Origin: Bacteroidales bacterium
GTDB taxonomy: Bacteria; Bacteroidota; Bacteroidia; Bacteroidales; Muribaculaceae
NCBI GenBank assembly: GCA_019416285.1
Contig: DXXM01000027.1
Coordinates: 1-47,206 of the forward strand
Reading direction: 5' to 3'
DNA: 47,206 nucleotides
Shown piece after piece: positions 25,826-34,789 of the stretch; position 1 is the first letter of the stretch, and each line of letters begins with the position of its first letter. The position numbers and the translations under genes are program-made. The notes under the pieces were generated by a model. The model was given only the letters and a program-made list of their open reading frames with translations, did no database searches and was not told the origin of the DNA.

Positions 25826-26389
25826 TCAATATGTTTTGGATTTTATGACGGGTATTCCGAAATAACCCATCTCGATGTCAAGAGGCATTGTAGAGCCGGT
25901 GCGGGTGTGGCGGTATTTTCCGGTGGAAACGTGCAGTTTTTTCAGACGGCCGTCGTCAAAACGCACTTCGATGAAATATTCATAATAGACCTCCCCGGTT
26001 CTCACCATGCGGCGCCCGACCCGGCGTGTGCGCTGACGCTCCTCCCGGAATTTCTTTTCCACAGTCACTGTCTCGGTATGTTTGGTCTCGTCATCGGCGA
26101 GAAAATAATTCCCGGCGAAAAACAGAAAAATCATTATCGAGAATGAAACTATCGCATGGCAGCCGAAATTCACCGGCGTGTAGTCGGTCTGGGTCAGCTT
26201 CCGCCAGCGCCGGTGCATCACGGAGGCGGAAATCAAGGCGAGAACGGCCGTGATGCCTACCGGAATCTTCCAGTCTATGAGGGTGTTCTGGTAGAGAGCC
26301 ATTGAGCCGCCGAGAAGCACCACCGTCACAAGTCCGACAAACATCCAGCCTACTACACGCATGGTTTCATTGAATATCATTTTTTTCAT
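25826..26389 (-). CDS. Unknown inner membrane protein with three helices
   Basis: A 187-residue protein with three predicted membrane helices (about 12-33, 40-58 and 76-97), then a charged, arginine-rich soluble domain of about 90 residues (EERQRTRRVGRRM, YFIEVRFDDGRLKKL). I do not recognise a family. The soluble domain looks like a small beta-structure similar in outline to DUF3592-type modules, but that is only a guess. It is convergent with the response regulator, 11 bases away, so the 3' ends of the two transcripts probably overlap. Confidence 0.65.
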   Translation of the reverse strand: MKKMIFNETMRVVGWMFVGLVTVVLLGGSMALYQNTLIDWKIPVGITAVLALISASVMHRRWRKLTQTDYTPVNFGCHAIVSFSIMIFLFFAGNYFLADDETKHTETVTVEKKFREERQRTRRVGRRMVRTGEVYYEYFIEVRFDDGRLKKLHVSTGKYRHTRTGSTMPLDIEMGYFGIPVIKSKTY

Positions 26390-26420
26390 CGCACTGTATT
26401 TTCATAATTCCTTACGGGGA

Positions 26421-26428
26421 CAAAATTA
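26421..26428 (-). promoter_or_regulatory. -7 element upstream of the membrane protein gene
   Basis: TAATTTTG on the minus strand, exact consensus, 31 bases before the ATG at 26389. No -33 element was seen. Confidence 0.45.
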
Positions 26429-26547
26429 CAAAATATCCTACAGGCTCGCATCGATTTTTACGAATGTTTTCAGTCGGACGGTCTGAATTTCGCGGGTGAT
26501 TAGGAATACTGCTGTTAAATTTAGTAATAATATTAAAACAAATGTCG

Positions 26548-26555
26548 TACTTTTG
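26548..26555 (+). promoter_or_regulatory. -7 element of the tamB-tamL promoter
   Basis: TACTTTTG matches TAnnTTTG. The -33 region is weak. A leader of about 100 bases would precede the tamB start at 26658. Confidence 0.5.
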
Positions 26556-26657
26556 TGGTTAATATAACAAGATTCCGGACCCCCTCCCGGACCACATTTA
26601 TGCAATCTCTCCCCTTGGAATTCATCATAAGTATCAACCTCTTTAAATTTCACCACA

Positions 26658-29600
26658 TTGAGCCGCAGCATTGGTAAAAAGCTTTTAAGAGCTTTTCTCT
26701 GGACACTTCTCGGACTCGTATTGCTCCTGGTGGCGATACCGGTTCTGCTCTATGTCCCCTTCGTGCAGGATTTCGCTGTGAAAATTGCCACCGAACAGGT
26801 GGCTAAGGCCACAGGGATGAAAGTCGAAATCGGGAAGCTGCGTCTGGCTTTCCCGCTGAAACTAAAGGTCGATGACGCCACTGTCATCCAGGCCAACGGT
26901 GATACCATGCTCACATCGTCGCGCCTCGCGGTCGATGTGAAACTCAAACCGCTCTTCAGTGGCGACATTGAAATCAGCGGTGCCGAACTCGACAGCGCTT
27001 TCTATCAGCTCGGCAACAGTGACTCAGTGATGTGGATTCGTGCGAACATCGCAAAAGCTGATATAAACGGTTCTGAGATAAAACTCAAGGATGGAATCAT
27101 CGACCTCTCCACGGTCGACATCGACGGCGTGAAGGTCAGGCTCCGCATGCTGGAGGATTCGACATCAACTCCCGTCGACACCGCTCAGGGTACGCCGTGG
27201 AACATCTCCGCACAGCGCATCACCGTAAGCAATCTAGTCTATGAAATGTCGATGCTCCCGATTATCGACAGCCTGGGATGCCGTGTCGACAGGATGGAGC
27301 TCTGCGACGGGCATGTCCGCATGGCTGACAAACGCATTTTCGGCCGCTCGCTCAAAGTGGACAGCGTGAGCGCGACATATCTCTATCCTCTGATTTCAGA
27401 AAAAAGCACGGCTGCGGCTGATACCGTATCCCCGACACCAGTATCGGATATGTGGACTATCACCGCCGACACCTTGAGGCTCACGGCACGCGAGGGACTT
27501 TACGCGCAGCGGGGAGTCAAACCTCTCAAGGGCTTCGACCCGGCGTATATACAGGTCAGGGATGTAAACATAGAGGTGGATTCGTTCTACAACAAGGGCA
27601 CATCCATCACCGTGCCGCTCAAAAAGCTCTCCGCCGTGGAGCGTTGCGGCCTTCAGCTTTATGCCGAGGGCGTGTTTGAAATGGATTCAAGCAGAATGGC
27701 GGCGCGTAATTTCACGATAGAGACTCCTAAATCGTCGCTCGATTTCACAGCTTTGATGGGCATGGGTGACATGATGACCGATCCGAATCTTCCGCTGTCG
27801 CTCAAGGCTTCGGGCCGCATAGATCCGACGGAGGTGGCTATGGCTTTCCCTGACATGAAAGCCATGCTCAAACCGGTCACTCCGATCTCCCTATCGGCCG
27901 ACATCGACGGCACCGCCGGACTCCTCAACATCTACAATCTCGACCTCCGCGCTCCTCAGCTTGCACACGTCTCGCTTCAGGGCGATGTCAGCAACCCCTT
28001 TGACCCCGACAAAATCGGTGGCGAACTGAGTATCGACGGAAATCTCTCGACCATCACCGACAAGCAGTTCTCGTTTCTCCCGATAAAGACTGTACCTGCG
28101 CTTGCAGTCAGCGGCACCGTCAGCTATTATCCCCACCGTGTGGAAGGGGACGTGAAAATCACCGCACGCGACGGCCGCATAGCAGGTGCCGGGCGCTGGA
28201 ACGGCCGTGCCGAATCCTATAATGCGACCCTCAATCTCCACGATTTCCCGGTGGATGCCTTTGTGCCTGAATACGGAGTGGGGAAGGTGACTGCCTCGCT
28301 CTCGGTCGACGGTAAAGGCTACAATCCCATGAGCCGCAACACTTACATTGATGCCGATGTAAAGGTAGGTAGTATTGTCTACAACAAAGAGACATACAGC
28401 GACATCACTCTCAACACTTCTCTCCACAACGGCAACGCCAAGGGTTCACTCGTCAGCGGCAACCACGACGCTGACGCGACAGTGGACTTTGACGCACGTC
28501 TCGACCGCGACACCATAGACTGGACCCTTAATTCGAAGGTCCGCAATCTCAACCTCCAGGCCCTCGGATTCTCGCCGACGCTCAACCGCGGAAGTGTCGA
28601 TTTCACAACCTCAGGTACCTATAATCTCCAGTCATCCGCAATCGACGCTAAGGCCGACGTGAGCAATGTGGCATGGAATCTGCCGGAAGTCGACATCGTG
28701 TCGCGCCAGCCGATTTCCCTCACGCTCGTCTCCGGTGATTCGCTTCTCAACGCCAGTCTGCTCAACGGTGACATGTCGCTCAGACTTAACTCCCGCAGTT
28801 CGCTTTTCAGTTTTATCGATGGGCTCAGCGCGGGGTTGGCCGAAGTGAAATCGCAGACCGACAGCATGCGTGTCGACGTGGACCGACTCCAGCAGTCTTT
28901 CCCGAAATTCGACATGCTCCTCAACATGGGCGCCAACAATATCGCTGCCAAATATCTCAGCCAGTCGTCGAAGATGGATTTCAGCCGTCTGACAGCAGGT
29001 CTGCACAACGACTCGCTGATTTCGATAAATATGTATGTAAACGGGTTCGTCACAGGCTCGACACGCCTCGATTCGATTTCGTTCAACGCCATCCAGCATG
29101 GAAAATATCTCGTCTATCGCGCGGAGGTCAACAACCGGCCCGGAACATTCGACGATTTCGCCCATATAGTCCTAAACGGATTCGTCGGAGCCAACCGATT
29201 CTCGACCTATCTGAAGCAGGAGAATATAAAAGGGGAAAGCGGATTCAATCTCGGTCTCTCGGCCATGCTCAACGACAGTATCGTGACAGTGAAACTCGTT
29301 CCGACGCGTCCGACCATCGCCTACAAGCCCTGGACAATCAACAAGAATAATTTCATCAGCCTCGACCTCAGCAACAAACATCTTGAAGCAAACCTCGCGC
29401 TCCATGGTGACAACAGTTTCGTGAAGATTTTCACCGTGCGTCCCGAAGGAACCGACTCGCTGACCCACGGACATGGCGCCGGCGCCCGTCCCGACGACCT
29501 CGTGGTGCAGATTTCGCAGGTTCATCTTCAGGACTGGCTGGCCATCAATCCCTTTGCGCCGCCAATCAAGGGTGATCTCAGCGCAGACATGCGCTTCAAC

Positions 29601-31385
29601 TATGATGCCGGAGTGCTTACCGGCAAGGGAGATGTCAGTCTTGCCGACCTGTTCTACGGTCGTGACATGGTGGGCGATTTCGACCTCGCCGTAAACCTTG
29701 AGAACTCCCACGGCGGCAAGCTGATGGTCGACGTCAGCCTGATGGTTGACTCCGTAAAGACCATCACCGCCCACGGCGTCCTCAACGACAGCACATCTTC
29801 CAATCCCTTCCTCCTGGATTTCAGAATGATTCGTTTCCCGCTCAAGGTCGTCAATCCGTTCATCCCACAGGGCATGGCCTCGCTCTCCGGAATGCTCAAC
29901 GGCGAGATGAAGATAACCGGCAACATGGCTCATCCCGTATTCAATGGTTTCATTGATTTCGATACTACAGAGGTAAAGGTCAAGATGCTCGGCACTTCAT
30001 TCGCTTTCTCGGAGGAGAAGATTCCAGTTGACAGCGGCATAGTCTCGTTCAATGATTTCGCAATAAAAGGCTGCAACGAGAACCCGCTCCGTGTCAACGG
30101 CACCGTCAACGCGCGCAATCTCGCCAATCTCGCGCTCGATCTCAGCCTCGACGCCAAAAACATTCAGGTTGTCAAGAGTAGCCGTCCGCGTGGAGCCGAC
30201 GTCTATGGCAAGGCGTTTCTCGATTTGAACTCCACCGTCAGGGGCGACATGAAACTGCTCAATGTCAATGCGGACCTTGCAGTCCTTGCCGGCACTAATG
30301 TGACATACGTGATTCCCGAAACCTCGCAGACGCTCACCTCTCAGTCAAACGAGGATATGGTACACTTTGTCCAGTTCAACGACACTACAGCTGTCATGAA
30401 CGCCGACTCTATCGCCGAAAATACAATGGCGCTCAATCTCACCGCCAACCTCGGGATAGAGGAGGGGTCGATAATCAATGTGGACCTTTCGTCCAACGGT
30501 TCCAACCGGATTCATCTGCTCCCATCAGGCGACATAGTGTTCAAGATGTCGGAACTGAACGGCGAGCGCATGACAGGACGAATCAATATCAACAGCGGTT
30601 TTGTCCGCTACACTCCTCCTTTCATGAGCGAAAAGAATTTCGCCTTCCAGGAGGGTTCGTATGTGGCGTTCAACGGCGACATGATGAATCCGATTCTCAA
30701 CATCCATGCCGTCGATGTGATTAAGGCCAATGTGACACAGGAGGGACAGAACTCGCGCCTTGTCAATTTTGATGTCAAACTGTCGATAACCAACACCCTT
30801 GACAATATGAATGTGGCCTTCGACCTGTCGACCGACGATGATATAACCGTGCAGAACGAGCTTGCATCAATGTCGGCCGAGCAGAGGGCTAATCAGGCCA
30901 TGAATATGCTGCTTTACAATGTCTACACCGGTGCAGGTACCAAGGGCAACGCCAATCTCTCGGGCAACCAGCTCTATTCCTTCCTGACATCACAGCTGAA
31001 CTCCTGGGCCGCAAACAATATCCGCGGTGTCGACATCTCATTCGGCATTGACCAGTACGACAAGACATACGGAGGCTCGACCTCGACCACTACCTCCTAC
31101 AGCTACCGCGTCAGCAAAACCTTCTTCAACGACCGTTTCAAGATTGTGGTCGGCGGCAACTATTCGACCGATGCCGATGCCGACGAGAATTTCTCGCAGA
31201 ATCTCATCAACGACATCTCGTTTGAATACATGCTCAACAAATCCGGCTCAATGTATATCAGGATTTTCCGCCATACCGGTTATGAGAGCATCCTCGAGGG
31301 TGAAATCACCCAGACCGGCGTGGGTTTCGTACTCAAAAAGAAACTCAACACTCTTTGGGAACTTTTCGGAATCCGCCGTGACTGA
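26658..31385 (+). CDS. tamB: TamB-like inter-membrane transport/assembly protein
   Basis: A 1575-residue protein of the AsmA/TamB superfamily: an N-terminal membrane anchor (LLRAFLWTLLGLVLLLVAIP), a very long run of beta-strand repeats forming the hydrophobic groove that spans the periplasm, and a C-terminal TamB (DUF490) domain ending VGFVLKKKLNTLWELF. TamB proteins carry phospholipid or help outer membrane protein assembly between membranes. The start is TTG: an in-frame stop lies 30 bases upstream and the first in-frame ATG would delete the anchor. tamL follows 48 bases later, the conserved Bacteroidetes pair. Confidence 0.92.
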   Translation: MSRSIGKKLLRAFLWTLLGLVLLLVAIPVLLYVPFVQDFAVKIATEQVAKATGMKVEIGKLRLAFPLKLKVDDATVIQANGDTMLTSSRLAVDVKLKPLFSGDIEISGAELDSAFYQLGNSDSVMWIRANIAKADINGSEIKLKDGIIDLSTVDIDGVKVRLRMLEDSTSTPVDTAQGTPWNISAQRITVSNLVYEMSMLPIIDSLGCRVDRMELCDGHVRMADKRIFGRSLKVDSVSATYLYPLISEKSTAAADTVSPTPVSDMWTITADTLRLTAREGLYAQRGVKPLKGFDPAYIQVRDVNIEVDSFYNKGTSITVPLKKLSAVERCGLQLYAEGVFEMDSSRMAARNFTIETPKSSLDFTALMGMGDMMTDPNLPLSLKASGRIDPTEVAMAFPDMKAMLKPVTPISLSADIDGTAGLLNIYNLDLRAPQLAHVSLQGDVSNPFDPDKIGGELSIDGNLSTITDKQFSFLPIKTVPALAVSGTVSYYPHRVEGDVKITARDGRIAGAGRWNGRAESYNATLNLHDFPVDAFVPEYGVGKVTASLSVDGKGYNPMSRNTYIDADVKVGSIVYNKETYSDITLNTSLHNGNAKGSLVSGNHDADATVDFDARLDRDTIDWTLNSKVRNLNLQALGFSPTLNRGSVDFTTSGTYNLQSSAIDAKADVSNVAWNLPEVDIVSRQPISLTLVSGDSLLNASLLNGDMSLRLNSRSSLFSFIDGLSAGLAEVKSQTDSMRVDVDRLQQSFPKFDMLLNMGANNIAAKYLSQSSKMDFSRLTAGLHNDSLISINMYVNGFVTGSTRLDSISFNAIQHGKYLVYRAEVNNRPGTFDDFAHIVLNGFVGANRFSTYLKQENIKGESGFNLGLSAMLNDSIVTVKLVPTRPTIAYKPWTINKNNFISLDLSNKHLEANLALHGDNSFVKIFTVRPEGTDSLTHGHGAGARPDDLVVQISQVHLQDWLAINPFAPPIKGDLSADMRFNYDAGVLTGKGDVSLADLFYGRDMVGDFDLAVNLENSHGGKLMVDVSLMVDSVKTITAHGVLNDSTSSNPFLLDFRMIRFPLKVVNPFIPQGMASLSGMLNGEMKITGNMAHPVFNGFIDFDTTEVKVKMLGTSFAFSEEKIPVDSGIVSFNDFAIKGCNENPLRVNGTVNARNLANLALDLSLDAKNIQVVKSSRPRGADVYGKAFLDLNSTVRGDMKLLNVNADLAVLAGTNVTYVIPETSQTLTSQSNEDMVHFVQFNDTTAVMNADSIAENTMALNLTANLGIEEGSIINVDLSSNGSNRIHLLPSGDIVFKMSELNGERMTGRININSGFVRYTPPFMSEKNFAFQEGSYVAFNGDMMNPILNIHAVDVIKANVTQEGQNSRLVNFDVKLSITNTLDNMNVAFDLSTDDDITVQNELASMSAEQRANQAMNMLLYNVYTGAGTKGNANLSGNQLYSFLTSQLNSWAANNIRGVDISFGIDQYDKTYGGSTSTTTSYSYRVSKTFFNDRFKIVVGGNYSTDADADENFSQNLINDISFEYMLNKSGSMYIRIFRHTGYESILEGEITQTGVGFVLKKKLNTLWELFGIRRD

Positions 31386-31433
31386 TGCCGGCAGCAGTGT
31401 CCGTGATTCGCAACCAAAACAACGTTTACAGCT

Positions 31434-33716
31434 ATGAGAAAACTATTGATATATCTTTCCGCATGTCTGTTGCTCGCCGGCTGTTCGACCACCCGTCGGC
31501 TCGGCAAAGACGACATCCTCTATACAGGTCTTAAAGGAGTGAAAGTGGAGACTCCGGGCGATGCAAAATTTCCCTCGGGAGTCGAGTCTTCGCTCACAGA
31601 GGCTGTGTCGGTCAAGCCCAACAATTCTCTTCTCGGCTCGGCCTCGGTCCGCTATCCATTTCCGCTCGGACTATGGGTCTACAACAACTGGCCTAATCCG
31701 CCGAAAGGTTTCAAGCACTGGATTTACGAGAAGCTCGTGACGGAACCCGTGCTCGTCAGCGACGTGCGTCCGGAAGTCAGAGTCCACATGCTCGATCAGA
31801 TTCTTGACAACAACGGATATTTCTCGGGTACGTCATCCTATGAGCTTGTGCAGAAAAAGAACAAAAAAAAGGCTTCGATTCTCTACACCGTCGAGGCCGG
31901 ACATCCCTACATGCTCGATTCCATAATCCTGCTTCCGGATTCCATACACCTCTATCATTTAATTGATTCGGTGGCCAAGAGATCGAAATATTTTCAGACT
32001 GGGTCCCGCTACTCGACCGACTCGCTTTCGGCGCTGCGCGTGAACATAGCCAATGCCGTCCGCAACCGCGGATACTATTTCTTCCGTCCGGAATATATCC
32101 AGTATCTTGCCGACAGCACCATCAACAGAGGCAGTATCGCAATCAAACTCGACATAGCCGACAATGTGCCTGCTATGGCTCTCGCGCGCTACAAGACCGG
32201 AAACATCACCACCTATATCTATAGAAACAAGGGTGGTGGCACGCCTGACACCACCGAGACGCGCAAGGGTACCATGATACGCTATATGCCGTCGCGCCTG
32301 CGCGATGGGCTCATACCTTCCTGCATACTGTTTAACGAGGGACGCACATTTTCCGTGCGTCAGATGAATGTGACGCAGACACGGCTTTCGCGGCTCGGCA
32401 TTTTCAATAATATCAACATCAATGTGGAGCGCGACACGGTCCATCTCGACCAAAATTTACTTGACGTGACAATCGAGTGTACCTACGACCGTCCTCTCGA
32501 GGCATCTGTAGAGGCCAACGTCTCTTCGAAATCCAATTCCTATCTCGGCCCGGGTATATCCCTCGGTCTCACAAATCGCAATCTCTTCGGTGGGGGCGAG
32601 TTGCTGACAGTATCGCTGACCGGTTCCTACGAATGGCAGACCGGCTCCGGCCGCAAAAGCTCCGTGTTCAACTCCTATGAGGTGGGTCTCAACGGCACAC
32701 TGGCGTTTCCCCGGCTGCTCGCTCCGAAATTCATTCCGCGCATACGCCGCGATGTAAGCTGGACGCGCCTCTCGCTCGGGATCGACGTGCTCAACCGCCC
32801 GCACTATTTCAAGCTCAGCCAGTTCAACGCCGGTATTTCCTACGACTGGCAGCCGTCGAAATATATCTCCAACTCCTGGACTCTCTTCAAGCTCTCCTAC
32901 AACAAACTCCAGCACACCACCGCCGTGTTCGATTCCATCATGAACGCGAATCCGGCAATCGCGCTCAGTTTTCAGAGCCAGTATATCCCGCAGATGTCAT
33001 ATAGCTTCGTCTATGACCGTTATATGAACCGTAACAACACCATCAACGTGCAGTTTACCCTTCAGGAAGCCGGCAACATCTTTTGGGGAATCTATGAACT
33101 ATGTGGTAAGAAAGGGGAGAAAACCCTTTTCAAGACCCCCTTCTCACAGTTCATCAAGGGTTATGCTCAGGTTGTCTACGGGCGCCGCTTCTTCGGCAGT
33201 CACTGGCTCGTCAACCGCATCGGAGTCGGCGCAGCATACGCCTATGGCAATTCCTCGCAAGTGCCCTACAGCGAGCAGTTCTACTGCGGAGGTGCCAACT
33301 CGGTCCGAGCTTTTACCGTGCGCTCAATCGGTCCCGGTTCATATCGCGCTCCGGCCGATCAGGTCAATGGCTATTTTGACCAGACAGGTACCTTCACGTT
33401 CATCGCCAACAGTGAATACCGATTCCCGATACTCGGTCCGCTTCACGGGGCGGTGTTCCTTGACGCAGGCAACGTCTGGACGCTCAAAAACGAGCCGATG
33501 CGTCCCGGCGGACAGCTAAAGGCAAACTCCTTCTTCAAGGATCTCGCTCTCGGTACGGGCGTGGGCCTCCGCTTCGACATCTCGATGCTCATTATCCGCG
33601 GTGACCTCGGCATAGGCATCCATGCTCCCTATGATACGGGCAAACGGGGCTACTACAACATGGAATCGTTCAAAAAATCGCTCGCTTTCCATCTTGCGAT
33701 AGGCTATCCTTTCTAA
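31434..33716 (+). CDS. tamL: TamL, BamA-superfamily outer membrane lipoprotein
   Basis: A 760-residue outer membrane protein with a lipoprotein signal (LLLAGC, Cys17), POTRA-like domains through about residue 340, and a C-terminal Omp85 beta-barrel with YCGGANSVRAF in the place of the conserved loop-6 region and FHLAIGYPF as the last strand. In Bacteroidetes the TamA role is played by this lipidated form, TamL, paired with TamB. The two genes are in one unit, and together would move substrates or lipids to the outer membrane. Confidence 0.9.
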   Translation: MRKLLIYLSACLLLAGCSTTRRLGKDDILYTGLKGVKVETPGDAKFPSGVESSLTEAVSVKPNNSLLGSASVRYPFPLGLWVYNNWPNPPKGFKHWIYEKLVTEPVLVSDVRPEVRVHMLDQILDNNGYFSGTSSYELVQKKNKKKASILYTVEAGHPYMLDSIILLPDSIHLYHLIDSVAKRSKYFQTGSRYSTDSLSALRVNIANAVRNRGYYFFRPEYIQYLADSTINRGSIAIKLDIADNVPAMALARYKTGNITTYIYRNKGGGTPDTTETRKGTMIRYMPSRLRDGLIPSCILFNEGRTFSVRQMNVTQTRLSRLGIFNNININVERDTVHLDQNLLDVTIECTYDRPLEASVEANVSSKSNSYLGPGISLGLTNRNLFGGGELLTVSLTGSYEWQTGSGRKSSVFNSYEVGLNGTLAFPRLLAPKFIPRIRRDVSWTRLSLGIDVLNRPHYFKLSQFNAGISYDWQPSKYISNSWTLFKLSYNKLQHTTAVFDSIMNANPAIALSFQSQYIPQMSYSFVYDRYMNRNNTINVQFTLQEAGNIFWGIYELCGKKGEKTLFKTPFSQFIKGYAQVVYGRRFFGSHWLVNRIGVGAAYAYGNSSQVPYSEQFYCGGANSVRAFTVRSIGPGSYRAPADQVNGYFDQTGTFTFIANSEYRFPILGPLHGAVFLDAGNVWTLKNEPMRPGGQLKANSFFKDLALGTGVGLRFDISMLIIRGDLGIGIHAPYDTGKRGYYNMESFKKSLAFHLAIGYPF

Positions 33717-33767
33717 AGAGCGTTTGAACACATACAAAACCGCATCACACATCAGGACAGAACTTTT

Positions 33768-33811
33768 GGAGGTTTGAATTGTCTATATTTATATGGATAG
33801 TTCAAACCTCC
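33768..33811 (+). promoter_or_regulatory. Long hairpin ending four bases before a start codon
   Basis: The arms 33768-33787 and 33792-33811 form a 20-bp stem (three G-U wobbles, otherwise perfect) with loop TTTA. The stem ends four bases before the ATG at 33816. As RNA it would lie on the ribosome-binding region of the next gene; it could also terminate the tamL transcript, though only TCTTATG follows it. Confidence 0.6.
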
Positions 33812-33815
33812 TCTT

Positions 33816-34313
33816 ATGAAAAAAACATTCAGTTATATAGCGTTTTTTGCAGCCATCGTCCTTCTTGTCTCAGCCTATTCCGAAAGAGTCGTGAAGGCGG
33901 AAAAAGGTTATACCGCACCTGAAATAGAGATGCTCGCCAACGATTCCGTCAATGTTTCTCTTCACAATCTCCGCGGCAATTATGTCCTGGTCAATTTTTG
34001 GGACTCCTCAAATGCCGTTTCCCGTATTGCCGCCGGCGAGTACGACCGTTTCCTCCACGCCAATCCTCCTCATTCGTTCTCACTTCTGTCGGTCAACACC
34101 GATGAGAATCCCGAAATCTTTCGCGAGGTCGTGAAAAAAGACAATCTTGACCCGCTCACACAGTTTCATATCTCTCAGACCAAGGCAAAAAATCTTTCCT
34201 CCAACTATCGTCTCGACAAAGGATTTTCCTCCTATCTGATTGATCCCCAGGGCAAGATTGTAGCCGTGAACCCCTCCGTGACCACTCTTGAAAAATACCT
34301 CTCGAGCCACTGA
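33816..34313 (+). CDS. Thioredoxin-fold (TlpA-like) exported protein without active-site cysteines
   Basis: A 165-residue protein with an N-terminal membrane anchor or signal (MKKTFSYIAFFAAIVLLVSA) and a TlpA/AhpC-TSA fold: APEIEML, LRGNYVLVNFW, a central region and YLIDPQGKIVAVNPS. The CxxC motif that normally follows NFW is replaced: in FWDSSNAVSR the two cysteine positions are Asn66 and Ser69. It therefore cannot do thiol-disulfide exchange and may bind a ligand or partner. Similar cysteine-less forms occur in Bacteroidales. It has its own hairpin leader. Confidence 0.8.
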   Translation: MKKTFSYIAFFAAIVLLVSAYSERVVKAEKGYTAPEIEMLANDSVNVSLHNLRGNYVLVNFWDSSNAVSRIAAGEYDRFLHANPPHSFSLLSVNTDENPEIFREVVKKDNLDPLTQFHISQTKAKNLSSNYRLDKGFSSYLIDPQGKIVAVNPSVTTLEKYLSSH

Positions 34314-34326
34314 GAGCCGGAAACTG

Positions 34327-34358
34327 CTTGCTAAAATTAATAATTCTCACTAACTTTG
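34327..34358 (+). promoter_or_regulatory. Promoter upstream of the small exported protein and topB
   Basis: CTTG (34327-34330), a 20-base spacer and TAACTTTG (34351-34358). Predicted transcription start is about 34362, eleven bases before the ATG at 34373. Confidence 0.65.
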
Positions 34359-34372
34359 CATCAATATTCATC

Positions 34373-34789
34373 ATGAAAAGATTCTTCACATTATTTGCCG
34401 CAGCCTGTATCCTGAGCGTCCCTGTGGGTGCTAAGGTGGTGAAAGGTTTTGAATCCTCGTCGGATAACACTCTTATGTTCAAGGTCGACAGCATCGACTA
34501 CCGCAAGGATCTCACGAGGGTCTACGGCAAGGTCACGGGACGCCCGCACACATCCAACCGTATCGACGAAGTGAAGCTGATAGGAAATGGGGGAGTGCTT
34601 GTCTCCGACGACATCGACGGAGTTGATTTCCACCGATATTTCCAGTGGGAGGATGACGGACAGATTCCTCTTGAGATAGATTTTCCGGCCACAAAACCGT
34701 CTCGGCAGGTGCTGTTTCTTTTCATTACCGCTCATGGCCAGTCGACCACGACCGCCATACAGACGACGACCGCAAAGAAACCCAAATGA
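34373..34789 (+). CDS. Small exported protein of unknown function
   Basis: 138 residues with a signal peptide (MKRFFTLFAAACILSVPVGA). The mature part is beta-rich (FKVDSIDYRKDLTRVYGKV, VDFHRYFQWEDDG) and ends in a threonine/lysine-rich tail. No family was recognised. The frame extends 15 codons upstream, but that would include the promoter. Its stop codon overlaps the topB start by four bases (ATGA), so the two are translationally coupled although no functional link is obvious. Confidence 0.72.
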   Translation: MKRFFTLFAAACILSVPVGAKVVKGFESSSDNTLMFKVDSIDYRKDLTRVYGKVTGRPHTSNRIDEVKLIGNGGVLVSDDIDGVDFHRYFQWEDDGQIPLEIDFPATKPSRQVLFLFITAHGQSTTTAIQTTTAKKPK

